Positions 24,901-38,090 of a stretch of 64,000 bases of DNA are shown piece after piece. The stretch comes from Paragonimus westermani (lineage: Eukaryota; Platyhelminthes; Trematoda; Plagiorchiida; Troglotrematidae): positions 126,968 to 190,967 of the forward strand of contig QNGE01000120.1 in NCBI GenBank assembly GCA_008508345.1, given 5' to 3'. The stretch's first letter is position 1. The number at the start of each line of letters is the position of its first letter. The translations under genes were made by a program, and so were the position numbers. The notes beneath the pieces are model-generated. The model was not told the origin of the DNA. It made no database searches and saw only the letters and a program-made list of their open reading frames with translations.

Positions 24901-26928
24901 TGCATTTTACTTCCTTGAATACTGCTCTGAATAGTGCTGCCCATATGAAGTTATAAGTAGACATCAAAGCAAGATGACTTTTTACCCTGTCGCCATACGA
25001 AAAGCGAATAGGCTGTTGAGCAAGTGAATATGTGTATAAATTATTACTGAAAAAGTTAGATAGGTTGTTACGGTGATCTGCACAGATGTTTTACACAAGT
25101 GTTTTAGCTGGTGAAGATGTACATGTGGTAGTAATGACTGAGTTGGTCGATGGTGGAATAAAGCACGGTGTTTTCAGTTTGTTTCTAAATATATCAGGCA
25201 AAAGGTGTACGCATTTGGATTCAGTCGGCTTAGCACACGGATGCACGTCAAAGGTGTGGCGGAGGACAAAAGCCTTCTTAATCTCAGCAATGAGTGATCA
25301 ATATCAAGTCCGGTCTTAGACATATAACTGCAGGTAAAGTTTTCAGTATCATTGAAAAATAACGTAACGTCCAATAAAACGCACAGAATATCTTTCTGAA
25401 ATTTCTAACCTAGGGCTATAGATTCAAGATCGTAAGTTTGTCTACGGAAGATGACGGTTATAGATCACATCTTATCACATGGTACTAACTCACGATACTT
25501 CATTTCGGAGATGTGTTCCCTTCCGGTTGAATTTTTACGGCAGATTAATGTGCACACACTATTGTATGCCTTCAGAAACGCAAGCTCGTTGTCAGTTTCT
25601 CATCATCAGGCCAAATACACAACGTTCACACGAAGCAGTGTTGTCCGGATGAAGCGGAAAAACAAGCACCAGGTTCAACTGAAGTCAACCATGTCATAGA
25701 TAAGCATGGAGATAACAACCATGATGCAACTGGAACCGCAGCAATTTGATCGGTCGTGGTGTGGGTGTTGGGCTTTGGCAACTGCAAGCGTTTCTGCGTG
25801 TACGAGGATGAATTAATCAGTTAAATTCTGATCTTCTCAGCTCTGGCTTCTCACGGCTTTTGACTAACCACCGTTGACCAGGTAAGTAGGACGACAAAAG
25901 AGACCGGGTTCACGGTATGGTGCAAAATGTATATTTTATGCATAAAAGATGGAAAACTGACCAACGAAATATTGCCCAGTAACAAGGTAATCGCATTCTA
26001 TCGTTAACATACTTATGGTAGCACAGAAGTTCCGAAATGACCCCTGGCACAGCAGTCAACTGTCATCTGAGGACAAGCGAATGAGAGTGCGTTGTTTCCG
26101 TTGGTTCCGTGAGTAAGCTTAGCAGCATTTCCACAGTATCGCCCACGTTGAAGCGACGCCCGAATAGTACAGAATTCCACCCAGGTGTTACACACCTATA
26201 TCCCTTCTGATGAAGATGGAGAAGGATTCAAAACTGGATCGGCAAATAGGTGATTTCTTTGAGTGAAAGCTATATAGAGGCGTAGCATGTGGAAAGACAG
26301 AACGAAATTCACTTGATTCTGCTGTGAAGGCAGACTTCACGAGCGAAGAACAAGATATCAGACACCTGCTATTTAGTTCACACCTACCTACCTTAATACA
26401 AAACAGGGATCTAGTAATCCAACCCTCTTTAATTATCAGCTCAGTTGCAAGTAGGGTGTGCCGTTCATCTCAACCCGATTGGAGTCCACAGATCAGTACC
26501 GATGTCGAGAGCACTAACTGGAACTGTGTAGAATCTCCGTCTGCCTCAGGCTCCTTATGAGATATGTTAACAAAAGTAGTGTGTTTAATGGTCAGCCATG
26601 TTTGGAGTGGATCACTGTATTCATTTATGATGAGGTGACCACGCTGGTTCGACGGAAATTCGAAGGTGACTTCTATAATCAAAAACTCACTTTATTTGTG
26701 CATCCTGGTTGGCCTGTGAAGTAGTGAGTGACCACAAGTACACATACATACAGTGTGTATCATTTTATAGTTAAGTTACTATGCATGCTCAGGGAAGTCC
26801 GAAAACTTTTGCACAAGTGAGCTGCCTTTTGTTTCGCAGGCCGCCAAAGAAACATCAAATTATTAATGAGTGATAAGGGTTTCGGTGTTCGTATCTACTG
26901 AACATCACCCTCGCTTTTGTTAGGGCTC
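18991..26928. other. No recognisable gene
   Basis: About 7.9 kb. It contains a short TCA/ATC trinucleotide run near 21.83 kb and a TTAA tract at 23.79 kb. Open frames (for example 19343-19624, 20578-20781, 24412-24092, 24647-24934) have no known motif and are probably chance. Confidence 0.45.
23788..23813. repeat. TTAA microsatellite
   Basis: About six tandem TTAA units. It is the only run of this type noticed. Confidence 0.9.
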
Positions 26929-27095
26929 ATCAGTGGTGCCTTACTGGTCAAAACGTTTGCCTCATGAAATCGTAGCCGGACCTCTAGTGCCGGCCTTGGC
27001 AAAGATATACACTACCTGACGAGCTCTAACAAGAGTGAAACTAGAGTCTAGTGCTTCTTTTCGAAAGCGGCTAACTGAGAAGTCTACGGGGTTGT
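26929..27095 (+). repeat. SINE-B copy
   Basis: It shares GTTTGCCTCATGAAATCGTA, GACGAGCTCTAACAAGAGTG and GAGTCTAGTGCTTCTTTTCG with the inverted pair near 14 kb. It is more diverged and lacks a clear tail. An A-rich tract (about 27130-27142) follows. Confidence 0.6.
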
Positions 27096-30000
27096 GACAG
27101 GTGCGATTAGTTGTGGATAGTGTCCTTTTTTTAAAAAAAAAACTTCAAGGTAATGCTTTGTTAGATCACAAAATTTCCGCTGTTTTAACCTGGTTGTTAT
27201 TAGATCATTGAGATAACTGTTCTCTCCAGCTATGGTTTAGCAAGAAACTACGGCTGTATGATGATGCCACGAGAGTGTTCTGTATGGCCAAGCGAACGAC
27301 TAAACCAGATGACAAATTGAGATCAGACCATTTCACGCTTCCTTGGTTCAAAGGCTAGAGAAAGATCACCCAGGGAGCCCTGCTTTGTTGAACTCATAAC
27401 ATCGGATTCGAGTAATGTGACACCGCTGTCACGTCTATGGTTAAAACATACGCAAAACAATCAACGTAAGCTGGCGTGATGGGTTAACATGACACTGTTC
27501 ATGTATATGCACAATTTCATATTTGTGGTTAGTTGTAAACATTTCCGATTCAATTTCTCCGTACAATCTCTCTTAGTTTACTTCAGTCAGCACAGTTTGG
27601 TTGACACAGGCATCCTGAAAGATAATGATGCAAACACCCGACAGCCGACTGAAATATCGGAGGTCGACTGCTGGGTCGTGACTTCACGCCAGGTAGTTGA
27701 ATAAAAATTACATGAAGTGTTAGAATGACTGAGTCGTCGATGGTAAAGACGTCTAAACATGACAAAGCAAAGCTTAACCATTCTGTGTATGGCTCGCTGT
27801 CAAATGGAATGGGGAGGGTTAGTTTGGGATAGTTTTGGTAACACTGATAAAGTTGCGGGTCACACGTGCTAAGTGCAGGGATCTATACTCGCAGACTGCT
27901 TTAGAATGATCGGGTAGCCGAAGATAGTAATCCTATAGTCAACCATGGCAACAGTACAGGGTCATTCTAGTTATGCCATAACGATGATTGTTCATGTTAA
28001 CCAGTGCAGTAATCAGAGCTCCATCCAATTACATCTTTGGATGACATTAGCCGAGTGAATTTCAGACAAGGGAGTCGCCGACACTGTCGTTTTCAATGTG
28101 GAAACTTTGGGAAGCACGGCAGCGTATAGAGACAGAAGGACATCACGTAGGCTGCCACAAACACAATGTCTCACCAAGCCATAGATTCTTGCCGGAGTGA
28201 AACTACGCAGCTATTGCAGTCCTTAAATGTTTGGTGTTCGGCGCTCGGTCGAATGAGTTGCTTTGTGTAATAACTTCAGAGCGGGTTGATCCAAGATTAA
28301 TCAATATTAATCATGGATAACACAGATGTTTTAAAAACCAAGAATATATATGTACACTGATCTCCCAAATAAGTAGTGAACTGTGGGCGCAGTGCCCATG
28401 ATGTAATGACAGACGGATTAATTGTTTTTGTCCTTTTGATTATGGGGCGGATAATCTGATTTGCGTTCATTTTGCGAGAAGGATGGGGTTGCCAAACTGA
28501 TAACCATATTTGAGAAGTTAATCAGGCCTGACATACTGCTGTCTGTGTCCGTAATGGTGACTTTCAGAGTGTATCCATGTGTATTCAGAAAAAACTCCCT
28601 TGAGTTATGAGTATACAACCATGCGTATACAAAGATTATTGCGCGCGATCCTCAGTTGTGATGTTAATCTGTTCGTTTGCCTAGGGTAATAATAACAGTA
28701 GATGGTCGGTGATCATGTTTGGGATCATGCGAAGTCTGCGTACGAGGATTATACCCGTTTACCTGATGAATTCTGTTTAGTGTTAGTGAAGATACGCTGC
28801 GATCCCGGGCATACGCTAACCTCAATTCTCGCTTGCTCTGCGGTCGAAAATTCAATAAGGCCAAACAAACTCCTCACCTAAAAATAAACTATAAAATGGG
28901 GATGAACTTGTCTTATTTGCTTACAAGTGTCTGCAAGTCATGTAGGGGCGTGGTGTATATGAATGAACATTAGTGATTAAAAGTCATGTCTGTTTAAAGC
29001 CAGAACCGATAAGATAGGGGTGTAATCCAAAGTGTTTGAAGGACTCTCTGAGATCATCACTTCGAACCGACTGGATATCTTCGGAAAAATACTGATGTGG
29101 CAACCAGTCACTTATGAAGCAAGATGTTCACTGCCGAACACACATGGTTTCCTGCCGCTTGTACACTCGCATTTACGAACCGGAATTCTCGTCCACCGCA
29201 CAGTAAGGTTTCCACTTAGACGTCCCGCGCGTTCCTGTCTGGTTCTATGCGTTAAGCTGAGGTTTTCTGCTATGGGGTTTTGGATTATCTTCTATTCGTT
29301 AGGTTGACTTCGCTCACTGCTGACCACTTCCCCGTGGCATGGTTCATGATTCACCTGCACTGGACTTTCACGATTTCTCGTCACCACGACAAGATATTTC
29401 ACTGGGTATCACAATAATTGCGTCCCTTAATTTATCCTCATACCACATTGATTTTAATAGAATAAGTGAAGCAAAATCAATTGGGGAATTAAGGTGACAA
29501 ATTCAGCTATTTCAGGAATAAAACATGCAGTTGTTTTTCTCCATTTCCAGTAGGCTCGGAAAAATTGCAAGTGTCGGTGGTTGCCGATTATTTACGGTTT
29601 GTTTTGCAACCACGGTTTCTCAGTTGATCTCAAAGATCTTTCATTAAGGTACACTTGTGCTTAGGACTTTTGATTATAAGTGAAGTATGGAGTATCAGTA
29701 AAAAAGTTAGACCGGCGTTTTCAAAACGACAGTAAGTGATTTGGGAGGGACCACACACTAAATTAGTTGAACTGTGGATCACAAGTGAAGTATTTTGCTG
29801 AAAATATTCTGTTCCAGTCGTGTCATTATACCCGCTGTGTGCACGAAAATCCAGGTTGCATGCAACCTTTAGAGGTAGCGGTCATTTTATACGTAATTGC
29901 ATATTCCCGATAGGAGTGAACGAAAACAGCTCTTTTTAACCTTGACTTCGTACAAAATAGTGTTTGAATTCAACTTTTGCCTATATACGACTAGACGGAA

Positions 30001-32480
30001 TTATTCCCACCGGACTAGCGTCCGCAGAAAGAAAGAATCCTGATTGAACGAACCTACTAATACTCTAGCACTAGCAATGCAATGAGATAGTACTGGCTGT
30101 TACAGTTGAGAATTTAATAGTACATATAAATCACAGTCAGCTTAGAATGCGCGGTACCTAATCGGTTGACCTAACGCATCAGTGATTCTGCAGTTATACC
30201 ACACGGTTGCTCTGTTCTTGCAGTGTGAGCGCCATTAACGCTTGCCATTACAGTATCTATAAAACCGGTGTAAATGTACATATAAATATGTACTTAAAAA
30301 ATATGTTATAAAATGTCACAACCACCAAACTTAGCACCTTTCACTATGCTGTCACACGCCAATTGTTCGAAACCCACTCTAGACATTTATTTTAAATACG
30401 CAGGTCCATATGTCAGCTGGGGAGTAGTACATTGTGATATGTTCTCAATTCCACCGCTGACATGCGTTCAAGATCACTACGTCAGAAGTGTTATGAGAAG
30501 TAGCAGCTGGCTTACAGCTGCCCAGCGTGCGTGAACCACTCTCATCCACTCAAGCATTTTTTGTCAACATTATCAAAGCACACACGCAAGATAACTGATC
30601 GTTTCTTTGGTATACCGCATGATACCTGGCAATGTGCTTGGGCTCAGTAAGTGAACCATAAATTCAGGCCATCTCCCTGTGTGAACCGATGTTTCTAACC
30701 ATGAGAAGACGATTATCCTCTAGTGCTAAAGCGATCACGCATGAGGGGTTTGTGGAACAACGCGCTAAGCACAGCAGTATGGTCCAAATGTTTGGCGCTG
30801 CGCATGATCGTTTAGAACCGGGTTACGACTGAACGATTGTTCAAACTGTGAGTTAGCACCGTAGTCTCATTAAAGTGGTGCCACTTCAAAGTGACGTCAA
30901 CGGCGTTATAGTTTGATGGATCTCACGTATTTGCAAAAAACGTGAGAGAAACCCCTTCGAAAGTAGTGTTATATGCCACGACTTAATGCACTTCGATGAA
31001 CCGCTACCAGCTTCCAACTTATTCAAATGATAGGTAGGCAAATATGGCTTACGTTCATTCTAGGTAAGCCTGCTCTTTTCAGCTCTGGATCCAGTCCAAA
31101 ACTGACTCATTCATTAGGAAAACGACTGTACCCCCATCCAATGGAGCGGAAATGTCGCGGACAGACAAAAGGTAACCTTCACTAGTTCTTTACATGTTCG
31201 GCCTTCATTTTGCTGTGCTCATCGGTGGCTTGGTGACCCCAACTACTGTTTCTGATAACTGTCCTTCAACCGTCTGATTCGACGGTGTATGCGGGTTGCA
31301 ATGCATCACATCGGTTCCCTGTAATTTTACCCTGGACATACACGCTGTTGGAACGATACAAAGTTGCGTTATGCACGCGGATTTGGATTTACCTTGAAAA
31401 CAATCAACGGGGACAGTCGCGTTACTCTCGGGACCAAGATTTTTGGTTTTAATTGTTACTAGGGGGAGAATCCGATTTCTGTCGAGCGCATTACTCTACC
31501 GTGGACTTCTTCGAGAGTTTACAAAAGTATCGAAAAATGATGAGTATCTGAGGAAGTTGTCAATTCTGTCTAGTTTAAATTACTGAGTCAGTATGGCAAA
31601 AACGACTATTTCAGTATGCGTGAAACTGTTTTGTCTTACTACAATCGATCGCGTATGACGATGAACACCAAGCACGACTCCGCCATTGGATGAACAAGTT
31701 CCAAAAAAAGGATGGAGGTCGCTGCTTTATTGTAGTATGAGTACGGGGAAATATTCCCTAACTGTTATGTGCTGTATGGGTCCGTGTTGTTCCCGTGAGA
31801 TGAAAATGAACCGCTTTCTATACTGTAGTAAGCACGCGGAATTCCTGGCTTATACGCATACACCAGTTTGTCCAACCGTTGGTGCGTTATGGATGATGTG
31901 GGTTACATGTACTGACTGGTGCTATCTTTACCTGTTAATCATCCAATTTACCAAATCTGCCAATATGAGGAGTATAGAAGGTTGTTGCGATGTTATTTTT
32001 TGTTGTTTATACCCCAGTTACTCAGAAGTTCCGGTCTCAGAAGCATGCCTGCGTTATTATGTGAAACTGACTGCTTAGTTCTATTTTACTGACTAGTCCA
32101 CTGCGTAATACCGTTAACCAGGGTCATTCACTTTCCCGGGATGCCACAGATTGATAGCGATCATCTGACTCGAGCAGATCTACACCATTTAAGAACGAAG
32201 TTACCCAGTTCTCAGTTTCATTTCTCTGCGAAGTAACTGCAATTTGTTCATTAACGAAGTTAAGTTCCAAGCACTGTTGCAACGACCACTCAGTTTGATT
32301 TTCTACAGAGCACATAGGGAGTCAGCACTGTGTTTCTGATCCCTGAACAAAAAAAGCTGTACAGTCGGCGAGACAGGTGAGAAGAGAGGAATACAACAAA
32401 CCACCTGAAGGGTTGATGGCCTGTCATGACCAGCTGTGAGCAACTGTAACACTCATCGTAAACTGTAAACATGCTGGCAG
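27096..32480. other. No recognisable gene
   Basis: About 5.4 kb without a credible coding signal. The 130-codon frame at 31686-32078 (plus) is Cys-rich in composition but matches no domain and has no acceptor or donor I would trust. Confidence 0.45.
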
Positions 32481-32489
32481 TCGCACGTA

Positions 32490-33450
32490 GTTCAGCCCAG
32501 GAATGACAATGAGCTCGCCAGTGGGTCCTCTATTAACTGTCGTTTACCTAAAGACACTGAAGGTTAACCAGTTGAGTGCAGTAACTGAACGGTTAACATT
32601 TTATGAACGTCACGTAGATGATAGTTTTTCAGCGTCAGTAAGGATCTCAAAATGAACAGTGTTAAGGTGGCTATCTACACAACCCTTAACGGTGTTAAAC
32701 TAACCACGGAGTCAGACATCAACAACCAAATGAATTTTCTGGGAGTTATAATCATAATCAGAGAAGATGACTTAGTTCAACAAGAAGCGAACAAGAAACA
32801 GACTTGAAATGGTTAGCACGTGTGCTTTGATAGTTTCGTTGAGCTAACTCGAAAGCAAAGTCTTGTGCGATGTCTGATGGGAAGGGTGTTGGAGCTCCGT
32901 ACCACTAAAATTTCGCATCGCGGGCTAGACATTCCAAAAGAAGTATACAGGCAGGATGGCTGCCCAATACTTTTTGTTGTGGAAGACGGCGGTGGCGGTA
33001 TGGTTGAAATCACAGTCAGCCGAAACAACTTTCCGTGAAGCTCAGTTATGCGTGAGATTCTGTTCAACCTCGCTGTCATGTCATAACCGAAAGATAAGCT
33101 TTCTTGCCTCATAACCAGACGTTATGCGTACTCGCTTGTTTACTCGTGTGGGACACCATAATTTGGTTGTACTACAGATAGCTACCTGAAGGGCCTCATG
33201 GACATCAATCTACCTGGTTGAATATTTTTATGATTAAAGTGGTTTCAAACGCATTTGTTGACCAGCTGACCGACTCCGACCAAGCTATCATTCAACTCGT
33301 CTGTCGAGTGCCACGCAAGTGATCAGTAACGGAGAGATTCTAAGTGCAGATGGTTCTCCAGGCCTTTGACATATGATTGCTCAACTCCAAACTCTGCGTT
33401 TAGAAGTTCGTGCAGACCCTATCCCACCATCATTCATGCTCACATTATGG
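32490..33450 (+). mobile_element. Penelope-like retroelement remnant 3 (reverse transcriptase, GIY-YIG, C-terminus)
   Basis: A decayed but collinear 3' half of a Penelope-like element. SSPVGPLLTVVYLKTLKV, then LTFYERHVDDSF (about 32515-32630), is the reverse-transcriptase palm, with HVDD in place of YVDD. After a frameshift, LTTESDINNQMNFLGVIIII (about 32700-32760) and FDSFVELTRKQSLVRCLMGR (about 32823-32885) follow the family order. YAYSLVYSCGTP (about 33123-33160), a stop and then FGCTT correspond to the start of the GIY-YIG endonuclease region. LLNSKLCV then KFVQTLS (about 33380-33425) is the usual C-terminal end. Several stops and shifts make it non-functional. Confidence 0.75.
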
Positions 33451-33577
33451 AATGAGGATTGCGTAGCTGCTGGTAAACATACAGTCTGATTTTTCTACTC
33501 ACCCGAATTCTTTTTTATATTTACTGTGTTGTAAATAGTTTGATGATCAAACACAGAAAACAAGTCTTGCTCGCTAC

Positions 33578-33578
33578 G

Positions 33579-33612
<34 letters not shown>
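33578..33612 (+). repeat. (GTT)n microsatellite
   Basis: Eleven perfect GTT units plus a partial one, about 130 bases after the end of Penelope-like remnant 3. Confidence 0.95.
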
Positions 33613-36129
33613 CATAACGGCAAACGTGGTATTTGTTGAGCACGATAAGCAATTACTTTACACAGATTAACAGCAGATAGTGCCTAGGCAGCTTTACGGA
33701 TGAATTGCTTAATTGCGCGAATGAACTTGTACATTTACAAATGCTGGGAGAACAACAGCCAGTTGGGCGATGAAAAGTTGGAGGAAACCCTTGCGTTAAA
33801 CCATACTGCGTTCAGGTCACTTCGATGACTGCACTTGTTGTCTGCTGCGACGGTTCGCAGTTGCCCGGTTCAATATTTATGGTTACTCTGTTCAAACACT
33901 GAACCCATTCTGTGGATTGTGCCAACCCAGTGGCGAAAGCTCCGTTTGTTAATCGGTCAGCGTGTTTTGCGACCGCGTATTGCCATCAGTTTTACACGAT
34001 CTGAATTCTTCCAACTGGTTTGTAACCCTTTACAACACTTCCTAGGTGCCAGCAGATAGTTGTCTGTAACTGTCGGTCTAGTTTTAGAAAAGTGTCGGTA
34101 AGAAGTCAAAGTGATGTGCGGGTCACACAGAAAGAAAAAGGCAAGCGGTGTCTACAAGTGACAATGACACTGCTTCTCTGTAACGCTGGACCTACAATTG
34201 AACTAACAAATAAGGTGAATAATTCTAGTACAGAAAGGTAACACTGTAATCAGTGATTCATTGAACAGTGATTTGTACCAGGCTATCATGTTTAACAGTG
34301 TAATTATTCAATAACTGAGTGTCGCTGCTTCCCATAGTGACTGGTTTCTGAATTAGCTCTCCGTTTAATTGACGAGCTAAGGAGGACAAATGTAATCATA
34401 TAAAATTCACCAGCAAGGAATAGTGTTGACTTGAAACCAATTACACTCTACAGAATGGAGACATTATTGTGTTGTAGATGTGACAAGACTAGAATATTGG
34501 TAACATTTAGAGCTGAATGTGATTGTTTAGTGTTGACATATAGGGTTTAGTGGCCTGAAACACATTGTTGCTGAAGAAACACACTTGGTAGTGAAATAGA
34601 AGTATTCATATTTCAATCTAAGGACAGGCCATTTCGCATAATTGTTCTATAAATGCGCTACAACATTGATTTGTGATGAAAATAGGTAGGCCAGGTCCGT
34701 GTTACAATCATCTAGCTGGAAGTCGTCGTCACATACTATCGGGTTACAGCAATCGCGAAAACCAAGGTAGACTGATATTGTAATAAAGACCAATGGTTAG
34801 ACAACTTGGGATTAGATTCGAGAAGCAGGAGCTGAGGCTTCCGGAATAAAAGTTGCTGAATATTGTAAAAGGACGCTTACGGAAATGTAAATTGCTCAAG
34901 TGATAGGGTGGTTTAGAATTGGCCCGACTGTGTCAATAAATCTTACAGTTAGAAGTAGATATGCTCACATTACCTGTTACCTTCCAGTAGGGTTGTTAGC
35001 TGTTAGCCTCAAAAATATTCATCCCGTGTTAGAAACGGCATTCTATCAGAAGGGTTAGATTGAGCAGCCTGAACTCTGTCTTCAGGGGCTATGTATCTAG
35101 TATGGATGAATGAGACGGATTTCAATCTGCAATCCAAATTAGGATAAGGAAGGCCACTCAATGGACCAATAACACTGGTGACGGTAGCGTTGGTAAGTTA
35201 CTTTGAGCACGAACTTTTTAATGTGACTTACGTAGCCGATGAGTTAGGAAAGGCTGACATACCAAACCTGGTCAATTAGTGACCACGTAAACGAAAGCTG
35301 ATGTCTTGGATGCACCGTGCTGAATAAAGCCAACTACCGGAGAGAAATAGGCGTGAAATCTACAGTGGCCCTCATGAATTCGTTCCGAAGAAGAGAAACT
35401 TCGATACGTCCAAGCCTGCTTAGTTGGATTTCGTATGCTCCATAGTTGTATACAACATGTATCAGATCGCGTGCGTCGCCTGACACTTGTGCCATCAATG
35501 ATTTACTTGACCGCAAGTCAATTGTGAATGATTCTATGTTGTAACAACTCTAACAACTTTTGTTTCGTCCAGCATTGTCATCGACATGAATCTGTGTTAT
35601 CAAAAAAGATACCAAACAACTACTGAAGATCGGTATTGTAAAATTTTATTATCCACCTATGAAAACGTGGATGACTCTGAAGGCGTCTACTGTGATTACC
35701 AAAGTTGATTGAATGCGCTAGAAATGTAACATACACTGTCATCATGCCAGGGCTCTATATCATCTGATACAGATGAAAAGGCATATCACGTGGTCAGAGC
35801 TGGCAGAATCTGTTAAAAAATACACATGTGTGCAAGTGAAGGACAGTGACTTATTTCGACTTAACATAATTATATATTTATTCGTACATTCTCACCGAAG
35901 CATTACTAGTGTTCACTAGTTTGTATACATTTGTCCAACACTAAGTTGATTTAACGAAACTGCATGGATCGTGAGTTTACAACTACTGGCTAACTCTGTT
36001 TTGGGCAGATGGCCTGCCACTATAATACGTGAATGATGACCGGTTATGACATCATGAGGAAAAAATGAAGCCGACGATAAGAATTACAGCACCGACATGG
36101 ATGTAGTCCCAGGGAACACAAATTAACTA
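33613..36129. other. No recognisable gene
   Basis: A+T-rich sequence downstream of the channel gene. Short open frames only, with no motif. Confidence 0.5.
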
Positions 36130-36315
36130 ATCATTCTAGTTTAGAAGTGACCAAATAGTGGAAAATCTGGACTCCGGCTAGAATCGAATCAGCGTCAGAA
36201 ACGACAGGTCCAAATGCGGCAAATGCTCTAGCAGATGTGTTACGAAGTCACGCCAGAAGCTCAAAAATTTCACGTTTGGACCTAGTTATCCGCCCAACCA
36301 AATGAGTCATATGGA
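36130..36315 (-). repeat. SINE-A copy, minus orientation
   Basis: On the minus strand this reads GTCCAAACGTGAAATTTTTG, GACTTCGTAACACATCTGCT (tRNA-like), CATTTGCCGCATTTGGACCT, a B-box-like GATTCGATTCTAGCC, and a TTCTAAACTAGAATGATTAG tail. This is the most complete copy of the family in the window. It lies just beyond the 3' end of the channel gene. Confidence 0.7.
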
Positions 36316-36944
36316 ATCTTCCAAATGAAATTATTGAGCTTCCTTTGCTAATGTGATTTGGATAACAACGATCCTGAAGAAGGCCACCAGTGGTAGTTGA
36401 AACGTAGAGTATTATAACTTGCTCACAACGTCGTGTCATTCTCAATCTGTTTATCAGTAGCATGTTAAACACGACGCCAAAACTGCTTGAATTCAATCGT
36501 ACTAACTTTGGTGTGAACATCTTGAGGACAGTTTCCTTCAAAATGAGTTCATCCTCAAATATAGCACTTTTGCAATTGGCCAGATATGTAACCTTTCAGA
36601 AGGTTGGGATTATAACTTAAGCTCAATTGTATTTATTCCTCATGGAAACGTCACTCGTTTCGAGAACGCATTAAAAAAGTTTTTGGAGAGTTAGCTATCC
36701 GATTTTACTGTTTGTTTACGTTTTTTAACTTAGTTTATGCGCTGAGAAATATCAAAGTTATACCTTTTATACCCAATTCAGTTTATCATCTCTTCGTGTG
36801 GTTAAAATCTAACCAAAAATTATATGCGATAACTTAACGCAAATCGAACTTTTAATCACCACTGAGTACTGCACAACTACAAACTCTCCCCCGCAATTTG
36901 TCCAGCTAATTTCGTTAGAAAATAAAGCAAACCAAATTTGATGT
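36316..36944. other. No recognisable gene
   Basis: Sequence between SINE-A and the putative poly(A) site of the channel gene. The 97-codon frame at 36541-36248 (minus) overlaps the SINE and is not a gene. Confidence 0.5.
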
Positions 36945-37494
36945 TTCTAAATTCCATTCATTTTATTCAAGACAGTGGACAAAAAAGCAAAGCTATGTAC
37001 ATCATCATCACAAGTGGTAACTAGCGTACAGACGTCTTCACAGTACTGAGGGTGAAAAACAATCTTAGCGGAATAGACAAAAATGGATACACACAAACAT
37101 TCAACAACACAAACAAGTAAACCGACATTGTGGATATGCAGACAGATGATACGGAGACCATTTGAGCTGCAATTCTGCAATTCTGAACAACGAAGATAAT
37201 CGTATCGGTAAGTTTTGCACTGATTTGTTAGTCAGAACAGTGTGGATTTCCGTATGAGGAAGAAAAGATTTGGCCAAAAAAATATATGTGAGAGATCAGA
37301 TCAAAATATTGTAACACGGAAGGATCTAACGTATGCTAGCTTCTGGCAAACTGCATTGCCTTAAGACAGATTAGTTGTCAGTACGTTGAACACATTCTAT
37401 GTAAGGAAAGGCGCACACTGTTCCTAAAATGAAAGGTAACAATTTTCAGGAACAAAGTTCACCAGAATGTTTTTTCAGCAATTTCAACTGTGAA
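36945..37494 (-). promoter_or_regulatory. Putative 3' UTR and poly(A) signal of the TRPC-type gene
   Basis: The minus strand carries AATAAA at 36967-36962, about 530 bases after the TGA stop. No other coding signal lies between. The stretch is A+T-rich and its open frames show no family resemblance, as expected of an untranslated region. The exact cleavage site cannot be read from the sequence. Confidence 0.45.
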
Positions 37495-38090
37495 TCAAAT
37501 CTTCTCCAGTTCATTAATCTCGGATATGGTGGCTTCGGACAGCGAGTGAGAAGACAATGCTTCAGACATATCGTGCATCTCTTGCTCTACTCTGTACAAC
37601 TCACGTAAATGAGCGCCTTTTAAAGGACGTTCAGTGCGCGCGGTAAACAGTTCCTCAGGGTTCTCTTTCCATGAACTGTTGCTGTTCTTCTTGGTTCTTT
37701 CAGTTTGTGTTGCGCCGGTCTGGAAATATTCCAAGTTAACATTGCGTTCTTGACGAGTGGTTTCCAGTAGATAATACCGAGCTACCGCCTCGGCTGCAGC
37801 TCTTCCATTGCGATCATTTTCATTGCTACTAGCGGCTGCTACAGCTTCTAACTTCTTTCGTACCGATGGTGGCATCAACAGACTGCTGAGACCTCGAAGG
37901 CGGTTTTCGTCTGCTTGGTCTTGGTCGCATCTGGCTTGGTAAGACATATTTGACTCGGTGTCATCTGGGCGGTGTCCTTTGCTCTCACGGCGGGATAATT
38001 CTTGCTCGCGAATGGCATCCTGTTTCAATTTCAAATCCTTCTCCATTGCTTTCTGCGTTTGCTGTCTTTGATAGTTAATTATTGAAAGCT
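37495..38090 (-). CDS. TRPC/TRP-type cation channel, last coding exon (charged cytoplasmic tail and stop)
   Basis: This final exon encodes about 197 residues after a split Glu codon and ends in TGA at 37497-37495. It starts LSIINYQRQQTQKAMEKDL, then runs into a Lys/Glu/Arg-rich stretch likely to form a helix or coiled coil. An Ala-rich segment follows (AVAAAS, then RAAAEAVARYYLLE), then a Ser/Thr-rich part, and a helical Glu-rich end finishing ELEKI. No membrane segment is present. The last residues do not form a standard class I PDZ ligand (S/T-x-hydrophobic), unlike the INAD-binding tail of insect TRP. The acceptor is tttcag at 38096-38091, with a matching phase. The sequence of this tail is not family-diagnostic. 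Its assignment to the channel rests on strand, phase, position and the open frame. Confidence 0.8.

Noticed and set aside
31686..32078. 130-codon Cys-rich plus-strand frame
   Set aside because: The Cys spacing fits no zinc-finger or disulfide family I know, and no splice or promoter context supports it.
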